64,000 nt of DNA from Algoriella xinjiangensis (GTDB taxonomy: Bacteria; Bacteroidota; Bacteroidia; Flavobacteriales; Weeksellaceae), in assembly GCF_900115015.1 (NCBI RefSeq), contig NZ_FOUZ01000006.1, positions 124,001-188,000 of the forward strand, read 5' to 3'. Below the pieces are notes generated by a model. It was not told the origin of the DNA, made no database searches, and worked only from the letters and a program-made list of their open reading frames with translations. Positions 53,803 through 61,363 of this stretch are shown one piece after another (position 1 is the first letter of the stretch; the number at the start of each line of letters is the position of its first letter). Both the position numbers and the translations under genes were made by a program.

Positions 53803-53845
53803 AAAAGAAAGCACTTTTCAAAATAATGAAAAGTGCTTTCTTTTG
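53803..53845. terminator. Long bidirectional terminator
   Basis: A 17-bp perfect stem (AAAGAAAGCACTTTTCA and its complement) with a 6-nt loop lies between the SIMPL gene and the small membrane-protein gene on the opposite strand. Confidence 0.85.
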
Positions 53846-53865
53846 TTTTTTGTTAACTATTACTA

Positions 53866-53991
53866 TTACATCATTGCAACTACAAGCAACACAAATATAG
53901 AAGCGGCGATTAGAATATCAACTAATTTTATTCTTAAACCTCCAAGACTTATTCCGCTCTTAGAAACATGATTTTTTCTAGATGTAGACAT
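53866..53991 (-). CDS. 41-residue small membrane protein
   Basis: The ORF from ATG at 53989-53991 to the stop at 53866-53868 encodes 41 residues. A basic, Ser-rich N-terminus (MSTSRKNHVSKSGISLGG) is followed by LRIKLVD and a hydrophobic helix from about residue 25 (ILIAASIFVLLVVAMM). The topology is of a single-pass inner-membrane peptide with its N-terminus inside. An A/G-rich stretch (taggaaataaataATG) precedes it and a strong terminator follows 20 bp downstream. No longer ORF competes with it. I do not recognise a family. Confidence 0.55.
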   Translation of the reverse strand: MSTSRKNHVSKSGISLGGLRIKLVDILIAASIFVLLVVAMM

Positions 53992-54074
53992 ATTATTTAT
54001 TTCCTATTTATTAGATATTTTGTCTAATACTAATTCTATGCCATAATTTTCTTAACAGATGTTAAATAGAAATT

Positions 54075-54917
54075 TTATCCTATATTTTTTAAAAATTTAG
54101 TACAATATTCTGTTACTTCTTGCAAATGTATTGGTAAAATAGGTTCATTCCAAGGCTCTTTTCCTCCAAAAGTATGGTTTGCATCTTGGATAATTAATAA
54201 TTCAGAATTTTTTGCCCAACTATGTAACAAATCTGCCGTTTTACTTTTTACGGCTTCATCATTTGTACCATGAACAATTAAATACGATTTTTTAAGATGT
54301 TGTGCAGCAAATTGTATATTCAAAGTTTCTTTGTTCTTTTTGAAATCTTCATAAAACGAATAATAATGTGGCATTTGTTGTTTTGTACGTGCATTTTCTA
54401 CGTAAAAAACTCCTTTTTGTTTATAATCTTCTAACCGATCATTTTTAGGAAAACGAGCTGCAAAACTATCAATACTTGCAAGTGTTATTAACGCTTTTAC
54501 ACGATTGTCTTTATATGCCTGCAAAATTGTATCTCCTCCTCCTCTACTATGCCCAATTAAAATTATTTTTGAAGCATCAACTTTTGGATGTTTCTCAAAA
54601 TGATCAATTACTTTTTGATAATCAGACATTTCTTTAGAATATGTATTATTTCCGAAAGCTTCTAAATCGTCAAAATCTTTTGGATTTTCGATTGTTGTTC
54701 CGTTATGCGAAAAATTAAATTTAACAAATACAAATCCTGCTTTAGCAAATTCATCTGCCATCAAATCAAACGTTCCCCAATCTTTATAACCTTTGTAACC
54801 ATGTGCAAAAATTAGCAAAGGAAATTGCCCTTCCATATCTGGATAAAAACAATCTGCTAAAAAAGATTTTGTTTCTGGATTATCGATAATGATATTTCGC
54901 TCTTTTATCGTATTCAT
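54075..54917 (-). CDS. Alpha/beta-hydrolase (dienelactone-hydrolase-like)
   Basis: The product has 280 residues without signal peptide. It has FAHGYKGYKDW (oxyanion side), nucleophile elbow GHSRGGGD (Ser in IGHSRGG), an acid Asp in HGTNDEAV and a catalytic His in DANHTFGG. That is the full triad of a cytosolic esterase or lipase-like hydrolase. The substrate is unknown. It is a single gene, next to the small membrane protein and divergent from the short ORF at 55001. Confidence 0.87.
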   Translation of the reverse strand: MNTIKERNIIIDNPETKSFLADCFYPDMEGQFPLLIFAHGYKGYKDWGTFDLMADEFAKAGFVFVKFNFSHNGTTIENPKDFDDLEAFGNNTYSKEMSDYQKVIDHFEKHPKVDASKIILIGHSRGGGDTILQAYKDNRVKALITLASIDSFAARFPKNDRLEDYKQKGVFYVENARTKQQMPHYYSFYEDFKKNKETLNIQFAAQHLKKSYLIVHGTNDEAVKSKTADLLHSWAKNSELLIIQDANHTFGGKEPWNEPILPIHLQEVTEYCTKFLKNIG

Positions 54918-55000
54918 TTTTTATTTTATAATATTTCTAAATTCATTTGTTATTTTTTAATGAAACTATTTGCATAAAATACATCTTAAAAACCCTTGAA

Positions 55001-55222
55001 ATGAATAATTTTGTCTTTACTTCAACAGATATAGTAATTTCAGATCGATCGAAATTATTTGCAAATAAAGATAAAATGATTTCCAAATACAAACTCATAA
55101 CTTATGCGGATGGAAAATTAATCGCATCAAGTAACTACTTAGGATTATTTTTATCTGAACTAATAAAAAGCCAAGTAATAAATTTACATAGCTTAGTTTA
55201 TAGGTTTATAAAAATCCGATAG
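55001..55222 (+). CDS. Short hypothetical protein
   Basis: The product has 73 residues from the ATG at 55001 (the frame could begin earlier at 54947). It contains FTSTDIVISDRSKLFANKDK, then KLITYADGKLIASSNYLG and a basic C-terminus. There is no signal peptide, transmembrane helix or known motif. It ends 1 bp before the stop of the convergent serine hydrolase gene. Coding status is uncertain. Confidence 0.4.
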   Translation: MNNFVFTSTDIVISDRSKLFANKDKMISKYKLITYADGKLIASSNYLGLFLSELIKSQVINLHSLVYRFIKIR

Positions 55223-55223
55223 A

Positions 55224-56669
55224 TTATTTTTTGATGATTTCGTACTCTATTTTCTCGATCATTTTCTCAGAATTGCCGTTGGTTCCACCTTGGTTGATTG
55301 CTTTTTTATAGCATTCTAGTGCCAAATCATATTGTTTGTTGGTGAAATAAGCTTCTCCTAAACTATCCATTACATTCGGGTTTTTAGGAAATTCTTTTAC
55401 AGCTAATTTGAATATTTCAATTGATTCATTTATTTTTCCCAATCTTAGTAATTCATATCCTAAGGTATTCAGTTCGCTTGGATTTTCAAAGCTATATTCA
55501 TTCTTAGAATTTTGTTTCAGCAAAAAATATGTTTCAATCGCTTTATTCATATCACTTTGAGCTACTTTTCTTATGCTCTGATAAATAGATTTTTTAGGGA
55601 TTTCATAATTTTTATCTAGCATTAAATCATGAATTGTATGGCCCAAATTCCAAACTATATTTCGATTATTAGACATCAGAATGATGGTAATATCATTTTT
55701 GAAATCACTTAAAAAAATAGATTCAAATTTATAGGAAATACCATTGTGGCGTTGCAAATCTTCATTTTCTAAATAGGTACCAAGAGAACCGCCTTCGTCT
55801 TTTGCGTATGGATTATTTAACAGCGTTTGAAAAGATTCTTTGGATATTAAACGGTTATGCTTCATTGCATCCAGCCATTTGTAAAAATCATTGATATCTA
55901 CCCAAAGCCAACCACTTATAAATTCAATTTCCGGACATCTGACATTGTCCATATCATAACAAGAGGTTCTGTTTTTATACGCAAATTTAGGATCAGATAC
56001 CGAATTATTCATTTTCAGTGGTTTAACAATGTTCTTAGTAACAAATTCTTGATAAGACATTCCACTGACTTTTTCTATGATTCTTCTTTGCAAAAAAACA
56101 TTGCCATTGTCATACCTATAACCAGTACCAGGTTCAAACAGTAAAGTATCTGTTTTCTTTAAAACTTTCCATGCTTCTTCATCATTTTTGGGAACTATGA
56201 GACCGTTTTCAATTCTAGGAATGCCGCTGGCATAATTTAGAAGATGTCTAACAGTCACTTTTTCTGCCCATTTTGGTAAATCCAAATTATATTTAGAAAT
56301 AGGATCATCAAGATTAAGAAGTCCATCTTCCGCCAAAATCATAATAGAAACGGCATTAAATTCCTTTGCAATAGAACCAATATTAAATATTGACTTATCA
56401 GTTAATTTAGTTTGTTTTGTTTCATCTGTGAAACCAAATGATTTTTTATAAATGATTTCACCATTTTTAGCAACCAAAACATTTCCATTGAAAAGACCTC
56501 TTTCATAAGATTTTGACATTAAAGCATCTATTTGATCGGTATAGTTTTGATTTTTTTTATGAGAGACTTGCTGAATATTTTTTGTTTCCTTTATATTATT
56601 TAGTTGCTGAGCAGAAATAATTTGGTTAAAAAAAATAATGTTTAACAGTAAAAAAATAATGTTTTTCAT
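55224..56669 (-). CDS. Secreted serine hydrolase (beta-lactamase fold) with C-terminal TPR repeats
   Basis: The product has 481 residues with a signal peptide ending near SAQQ. The serine hydrolase domain (about 40-370) carries SxxK as SIAK in FNIGSIAKEF, YxN as YDN in YRYDNGN, and HNG in LQRHNGIS where HxG is usual. A TPR region follows at about 390-480, with LGKINESIEIFKLAVKEFP and NKQYDLALECYKKAIN repeats. This fusion is known in Bacteroidota but of unknown function. It lies downstream of the membrane AraC regulator on the same strand; a 16-bp dyad at 56692-56707 sits between them and may be an operator. Confidence 0.87.
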   Translation of the reverse strand: MKNIIFLLLNIIFFNQIISAQQLNNIKETKNIQQVSHKKNQNYTDQIDALMSKSYERGLFNGNVLVAKNGEIIYKKSFGFTDETKQTKLTDKSIFNIGSIAKEFNAVSIMILAEDGLLNLDDPISKYNLDLPKWAEKVTVRHLLNYASGIPRIENGLIVPKNDEEAWKVLKKTDTLLFEPGTGYRYDNGNVFLQRRIIEKVSGMSYQEFVTKNIVKPLKMNNSVSDPKFAYKNRTSCYDMDNVRCPEIEFISGWLWVDINDFYKWLDAMKHNRLISKESFQTLLNNPYAKDEGGSLGTYLENEDLQRHNGISYKFESIFLSDFKNDITIILMSNNRNIVWNLGHTIHDLMLDKNYEIPKKSIYQSIRKVAQSDMNKAIETYFLLKQNSKNEYSFENPSELNTLGYELLRLGKINESIEIFKLAVKEFPKNPNVMDSLGEAYFTNKQYDLALECYKKAINQGGTNGNSEKMIEKIEYEIIKK

Positions 56670-56691
56670 AGTTTCAATTTTGAATTTATCT

Positions 56692-56707
56692 GTTGTTTTT
56701 AAACAAC
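56692..56707. promoter_or_regulatory. Dyad upstream of the serine hydrolase-TPR gene
   Basis: GTTGTTT-TT-AAACAAC is a 7-bp-armed inverted repeat 22 bp upstream of the ATG at 56669. It could be an operator, perhaps for the adjacent AraC protein; inference only. Confidence 0.35.
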
Positions 56708-56872
56708 TCTATCAAGAGTTTTTTTGCATCTTATTTATAAGATTCTCACACAATATTTTTGAATATTTCAGAGTATCTGGAGAATAATTAATTTGATGCA
56801 AATATGCGTCAGAACATCTTAATACGCGACCGATTAAAAAAAGTCGAACGTATTTTTCAATAAAATCAACCT

Positions 56873-58009
56873 TTAATAAGAACTTTTTCTAAATTCAGTA
56901 GGTGTTTGTCCTGTATATTTTTTAAATGAAGTACTGAATGATGATTTGGAATTGAAACCGACTTCATAAAGAACTTCTAAAATAGTGAGTTCTTTTTTAG
57001 AGGAATCTTTCAATATATCTTTGGCTTTTTCAATCCGATACTGATTAATGAAATCAAAAAAGTGTTTGTTCATATACAAATTAATCAAAGTCGATAAATC
57101 TTTAACAGGCATATTTACTTGTTCTGCCAAATCCTGAATTGTTAATGAAGAATCGAGATAAGGTTCATTTTTAACCATAAAATTTTTTAAAGATTCGATT
57201 TGCATATTTTTTTCTTCATCAATTTCGGTAAACATTTTTTGTTTCGGTACACTTTCAGTTATTGGTTTCAATTGCGAACTAACTCCTCTAAAAAATTCAG
57301 GTTTGTTTAGCGCAACAAATAAATACCAACATGTACAAAATAAAAAAGCAAAAGCATCAAGCGTAACTATCCATTGTCTTAATTCTCCAGAACCAAAGGT
57401 GAAAGTAACCAACCACCGAATTAAAACGATAAAATGTAACACATAATATAGTATTGTTATTTTGTAAAGAGCATTAAGTATGGAGATGTTTGGATTCGTA
57501 TAATTCTCAAGATAGACGGTTTTAGATTTTCTAATCACCAAAAATGAAGCAATAAAATAGACTTGAAATAGTACTTCAAAAAGAATATGAAAAAACTGCA
57601 TAATGTGAGATTCACTCAAAGTATTGATGAAGTATATTTTAGAAGCTCGATCTTCAAAATATATCCCATATGCCATATATAAATTGAAAGCAACAAACGG
57701 AATGGTATGCCATAAATGTTTAGGTTTTAATCGGAAATTGGAATAACAGACCGACAGTACATAAAGATAAAAGGCAGCCGGAACCAAATAATTAAAACTC
57801 CAACGAAATGCTTCGAGGTTCATGTAATTGACCGGAAAATCATGGATCAAAAATTTCAAAGCATCAACAGCATTTGTAAAAAGAAAAAAGGCAAGAAGCC
57901 AATTTGCAAGTTTGTTTTTAGTCTTTACAATAAATAAAAAAAATGCAAGAAATACGACGAGGAAAATGCCGAATAAAGATTCTAAATATAATATGTTGGT
58001 TTTGTCCAT
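56873..58009 (-). CDS. Membrane-bound AraC-type regulator
   Basis: The product has 378 residues from the ATG at 58009. The first 240 residues hold about seven hydrophobic helices (for example YLESLFGIFLVVFLAFFLFI and ALYKITILYYVLHFIVLIRW). A linker (KMFTEIDEEKNMQ) leads to a C-terminal AraC/XylS helix-turn-helix pair (about 270-378), with NMPVKDLSTLINLY, ILEVLYEVGFNSKSSFSTSF and FKKYTGQTPTEFRKS. Regulators with a 7TM front end and an AraC back end are common in Flavobacteriia; the signal is unknown. The longer ORF begins with TTG at 58027, which lies inside the TAAATTTG -7 box (58025-58032), so the ATG is preferred. Confidence 0.87.
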   Translation of the reverse strand: MDKTNILYLESLFGIFLVVFLAFFLFIVKTKNKLANWLLAFFLFTNAVDALKFLIHDFPVNYMNLEAFRWSFNYLVPAAFYLYVLSVCYSNFRLKPKHLWHTIPFVAFNLYMAYGIYFEDRASKIYFINTLSESHIMQFFHILFEVLFQVYFIASFLVIRKSKTVYLENYTNPNISILNALYKITILYYVLHFIVLIRWLVTFTFGSGELRQWIVTLDAFAFLFCTCWYLFVALNKPEFFRGVSSQLKPITESVPKQKMFTEIDEEKNMQIESLKNFMVKNEPYLDSSLTIQDLAEQVNMPVKDLSTLINLYMNKHFFDFINQYRIEKAKDILKDSSKKELTILEVLYEVGFNSKSSFSTSFKKYTGQTPTEFRKSSY

Positions 58010-58024
58010 ATATTTTAACAAAGC

Positions 58025-58032
58025 CAAATTTA
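58025..58032 (-). promoter_or_regulatory. -7 box TAAATTTG of the membrane AraC gene
   Basis: TAAATTTG on the minus strand matches TAnnTTTG, 15 bp before the ATG at 58009, and excludes the TTG start at 58027. Confidence 0.4.
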
Positions 58033-58139
58033 GTATTTTTTATAAATTCTTCGACTAATATTTAGTTCACATTAGTTTATAAATTTTAAATCCAAATTTT
58101 ATAATTTTTCGATATAAATTAAAATATAATTATTCTTTA

Positions 58140-58718
58140 CTAAACTTCATTAGAATCCCCAATTCTTTCAAGTTCAGTTTCAATAATACTTAAAACATCC
58201 AATTTAATCTGTCTATAATTCGATTCAATTTGTTGTTTCATTTGATCAATACCATTTTCATCGTTAAATGATCTGATTTGAGGAATTTTTTTATATTTTT
58301 TAGTTTCTGAAGTTACTTTTACATGGTCAACAACAATTTCTGCATGAAATATTTTCTGTTCAATACGCTCTTCAAAATTGTCAGAAACAGCACCTACAAA
58401 AATCCCTTGGGTTAGTGTTGAAATTTTAGAAGCTGGAATTAAACTGTCTAATTGAGTAGAAATAGAAGTTGATTTATCATTTCTGTTAATGGTTAAACTT
58501 TTACGTTTTTGCAGAACTTTTCCAAATCGTTCGGAAAGGCTTTTAGCCGTTTCACCAACTACTTGTCCACTAAAAATATTACCAACGGTATTTTGAATAA
58601 CCTTTGCTTCTTTATCTCCATAATCACGAATAAGTTGAGAATAGTCTTGAAATCCCAAACAAACAGCTACTTTATTACTACTAGCAGTTGCAATTAAATG
58701 CTTAAAATAGCATATATC
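58140..58718 (-). pseudogene. 5'-truncated TraG/MobC conjugal coupling protein remnant
   Basis: An open frame on the minus strand runs from just after a TAA (58719-58721) to 58140 without an initiating ATG for its first 20 codons. It translates to LIATASSNKVAVCLGFQDYS, then GNIFSGQVVGETAKSLSERF and LDSLIPASKISTLTQGIFVG and ends in a charged helix. These blocks are the C-terminal third of Bacteroidota TraG/MobC coupling proteins, which are normally more than 600 residues with Walker motifs; here both Walker motifs are missing. A Met at 58658 could start a shorter 172-residue product. It is a relic of an integrative or mobilisable element. Confidence 0.8.
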
Positions 58719-58810
58719 TTAATCCGAGCAATAAAATAGCAAAAAGTTTAGTGTAAATAACCTTTGAAAATAGTCCAGCTGTTCGCATTGGTTGGCTAAA
58801 TAAGGCAAAT

Positions 58811-58849
58811 AAAAAGAGATGGTCAATATTATACTGACCATCTCTTTTT
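58811..58849 (-). terminator. Terminator hairpin downstream of the lipoprotein gene
   Basis: A 15-bp stem (AAAAAGAGATGGTCA with its complement) and a 9-nt loop lie about 110 bp after the stop at 58960 on the minus strand. It works in either direction in principle. Confidence 0.75.
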
Positions 58850-58959
58850 CTTCTATTTTCAAGTTGTTATTACTTATGCAGTACAAAACTTCATTTCTAT
58901 CAATTGCAGACAAATACCACTTATCATTTATTCTTGTTAGATAAAAGATAAAGTCTATT

Positions 58960-59547
58960 TTATTTATCATATAAGATTTCCCCTAATTTTTCGTAATCTT
59001 GACCTTCTCCAAAATTTTTAGTATCCGCATTCGTACCAATAATATGATATTGATGGCAGTCAAAACAGATTTTTGTGAAACCCGTAATTTTATTTTCCTT
59101 CTTAAAAATTAATATATCTCTAAATATTGGAATACAGGCAGCAGAAATTCCGTCTTGCTCACTTTTTTCTATAAATATCTTATTCAATTTAGAGAATTTG
59201 TCAGGTCTTATTGTTGATTTTTTGAATCCTAATTCTTGAAAATTTCCAATAAGTTTAATTTCACTTAACAGTCCTGGGAATTGAGGATTCATAATGAGAT
59301 TATATCTTTTTTCATCAAGTTTTGAGATATGATTATCAAGTAATTTCGTTGCGTCATCTTCATTAATGACAATTGAATAATAATCAACTTCATCAAAGTC
59401 AAAGAAATTTTTTCCATAATCAATCTTGGTATTTTTAATTGAATTATTTGCTTCCGAAATTTGAGGATTTTCTGTTTCTATTCGTTTTTGTTTACAATTA
59501 ACGACAAAAATAAAAATTAATAAAAAAATCAGGATTTTACTTTTCAT
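58960..59547 (-). CDS. Lipoprotein of unknown function with a CxxCH motif
   Basis: The product has 195 residues from the ATG at 59547. The lipobox is VVNC (Cys18) followed by KQKR. The mature part starts with a low-complexity stretch, then mixed alpha/beta sequence with KLLDNHISKLDEKRYN, a middle SAACIPIFRDILIFKKENKI, and KICFDCHQYHIIGT near the end. CFDCH formally fits a c-type heme site (CxxCH), but there is no other cytochrome feature, so zinc or structural use is equally likely. The family is not recognised. It lies between the terminator and the first of two structured repeats. Confidence 0.65.
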   Translation of the reverse strand: MKSKILIFLLIFIFVVNCKQKRIETENPQISEANNSIKNTKIDYGKNFFDFDEVDYYSIVINEDDATKLLDNHISKLDEKRYNLIMNPQFPGLLSEIKLIGNFQELGFKKSTIRPDKFSKLNKIFIEKSEQDGISAACIPIFRDILIFKKENKITGFTKICFDCHQYHIIGTNADTKNFGEGQDYEKLGEILYDK

Positions 59548-59565
59548 ACTCAATTTTTACAAAAT

Positions 59566-59700
59566 GTTGGCTAGGGTTTCGGTGCTTTGCGAAAACGCGC
59601 ATTTCAAAGTCGAAACGTTCAACTAAAATACAAATTTCTACAAAAGTACGAAGCGGAAAATAAAAAATTTCCGCACGTCTTTTAGCAATACCTTGGAAGT
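59566..59700. repeat. Structured intergenic repeat, copy A
   Basis: The element begins near GTTGGCTAGGGTTTC, contains an imperfect hairpin (GTTTCG ... CGAAAC with CTTTG/CAAAG inside), then the conserved block ttcaactaaaatacaaattt (59618-59637), and ends with a second hairpin GCGGAAA / TTTCCGC (59653-59674) and tgtcttttagcaa-like sequence. Copy B at 60825-60955 shares the ends and the block but not the hairpin sequence. Confidence 0.7.
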
Positions 59701-59703
59701 ATT

Positions 59704-60798
59704 TTATGTTGTTCTGTTCATCTCATTGTTTCCTTGAATTCCATCTAAAGCTTCAAAGACTTCGTTTTGATTTTTTTCATTACTCCAACCTAAAGAAGAA
59801 AGTTCAGCTCTAACTTGAAATTCATCTTTACCTTTAACAAAATGATAAAATGCAAAGTCAATAACTTCTGTTGGAATTCTTTTAACTACATAAGAAATTA
59901 AAAATCGAATTAAGTTTAAATATCCAAATACAAAGGTTAAGCCTAATTGAAGAAGCCAACAAATTATTAAACCAATTGTACCAACATTTAAACTTTTAAT
60001 AATCAAACCTTGTTCAAGTCTAAGTTTTAAAAATTCAAAAAATCCAATTCTATCTAAATTGTTTTCAGATAAAATTATATTGTATTGAAATAGCTGATTT
60101 CCTATAAAAACGATAACAATTGATACAATTAGTATAATTCTCAATTTATTAAAATTTGTATAATTCCCTAATTTAATTCCTAATTTTAATGAATATGCTA
60201 AAGCTAAACCAACAATAAATTCAAAAAGGAATATTATATATTTTCCTGTTATAGATATTTTTGCAATTAAGAATGCTAATATTAGAGCTGTAATGACTGC
60301 TAATACAATTGGAAAAACAATATTTGCTCTACGTATAGAGTTAGGATTTGGAAGTTCAAGGGGAATTTGATAATCATCCCAATTCTCTTTTGCTTCTTGT
60401 TCCTTTTCGAGTTTTTTTAATTCTTCTCGATTGTAATTTTTTTCGATATCTTGAAAAACGTGAATAAAAAGATGAACTCTTTTTGAATTTCGTCCATTAT
60501 CCCAAAATTCATTTCCTAGAGATTCGCTTTTTACTGTTACTTTACCATAATTAAAAGAAACAATAATCGATTCTGTATATTGACTCATTCCTAAGCTTTT
60601 AGCTTTTCTTTTAGCTTCAATAGAATGTTCATCTACATAAATTATGTCCCAATCTAATTTTTCAAATGTTTGATTTGTTATCGCAAAAAATGCTTTTTCT
60701 GAAAGTTGAGTCTGAAATTCAGATTTATACTTTGGTGTAAAAGCAAACTTGTGATTTTTTTTTATTTGCTTTTCAATATTTTTTAATTCTGGTGTCAT
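59704..60798 (-). CDS. Membrane protein of unknown function
   Basis: The product has 364 residues from the ATG at 60798; the ORF could run to 60900, but that part overlaps the repeat. A soluble N-terminal domain (about 1-150: KNHKFAFTPKYKSEFQ, DWDIIYVDEHSIEAKRKAKS) resembles small PH-like or rigid domains used by membrane-associated Bacteroidota proteins. Four to five transmembrane helices follow (about 163-183, 192-210, 219-238, 270-320). The C-terminal tail (KGKDEFQVRAELSSLGWSNE) may be a short helical domain. It lies between repeats A and B on the minus strand and looks like a cassette. I do not recognise the family. Confidence 0.65.
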   Translation of the reverse strand: MTPELKNIEKQIKKNHKFAFTPKYKSEFQTQLSEKAFFAITNQTFEKLDWDIIYVDEHSIEAKRKAKSLGMSQYTESIIVSFNYGKVTVKSESLGNEFWDNGRNSKRVHLFIHVFQDIEKNYNREELKKLEKEQEAKENWDDYQIPLELPNPNSIRRANIVFPIVLAVITALILAFLIAKISITGKYIIFLFEFIVGLALAYSLKLGIKLGNYTNFNKLRIILIVSIVIVFIGNQLFQYNIILSENNLDRIGFFEFLKLRLEQGLIIKSLNVGTIGLIICWLLQLGLTFVFGYLNLIRFLISYVVKRIPTEVIDFAFYHFVKGKDEFQVRAELSSLGWSNEKNQNEVFEALDGIQGNNEMNRTT

Positions 60799-60824
60799 TC
60801 TTGAATTCTGGTTTGGAAATATAT

Positions 60825-60955
60825 CCGCTAACGTTTTCAGTATTGCTGAAGTGTGGATTCTGAAGCACTTCAGTTCAGCTAAAGTACAAATTTCTACCAA
60901 AGTACAAAACGAAAATTAAAAACTTTCTACTTGTCTTTTACCAAACCCTTTAAGC
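60825..60955. repeat. Structured intergenic repeat, copy B
   Basis: It opens with CCGCTAACGTTTTCAG, contains a perfect 8-bp hairpin (CTGAAGTG / CACTTCAG, 60846-60873) inside a longer one, then the conserved block ttcagctaaagtacaaattt (60874-60893) and a tail similar to copy A. The loops differ from A while stems are kept. Remaining bases up to 61363 hold a short signal-only ORF (61038-61109) and the promoter at 61351. Confidence 0.7.
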
Positions 60956-61037
60956 TTAACTAAATAATTATTCCTAATAGTTTTATGAGTTCGGTTTTGC
61001 TATTCTATTTCAAAAGCAACCGTAGTGTTTCCAGAAC

Positions 61038-61109
61038 TTAAGACGATACACAACAAATAAATAGAGTCATAAAAGTGAGTAGCATTAAGAATGAAGTTTT
61101 CTTATTCAA
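61038..61109 (-). pseudogene. Possible lipoprotein signal-peptide remnant
   Basis: A 23-codon ORF (TTG start at 61109, stop at 61038) reads NKKTSFLMLLTFMTLFICC then VSS before the stop. A charged N-terminus, hydrophobic core and lipobox-like FICC make it look like the start of a lipoprotein without its body. The TTG start and short length make chance possible. Confidence 0.3.
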
Positions 61110-61350
61110 TTCTTATTTTAAATTCTCCTTAAAGAAACTCCAAATTACCGAATGAAATTTTATCTTTTACTTTTTAAATTTCTATTTTAAAGATGTAGCT
61201 ACAATACTTGATCAACAATTATCAAAATGAAATATTTACAATTTTCTAGTGATTTAGATATCGTTATTTTTTCAATTCTAAACTTTCAAATAGAACCATT
61301 TAGTATACTCTTATGAGCCAAAAAGTAAACTCGATTTTAAAAGATTAGAT

Positions 61351-61358
61351 TACCTTTG
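61351..61358 (+). promoter_or_regulatory. -7 box TACCTTTG of the AraC gene, near-leaderless
   Basis: TACCTTTG (61351-61358) ends 5 bp before the ATG at 61364, so transcription should begin at or next to the start codon. Confidence 0.5.
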
Positions 61359-61363
61359 CCGAT

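Noticed and set aside
58719-58970. 83-codon minus-strand ORF between the TraG remnant and the CxxCH lipoprotein
   Set aside because: A perfect 15-bp terminator hairpin lies in its middle and it shows no recognised motif. The first 35 codons look somewhat protein-like (TRINDKWYLSAIDRNEV), so a gene fragment is possible, but I do not annotate it as a CDS.
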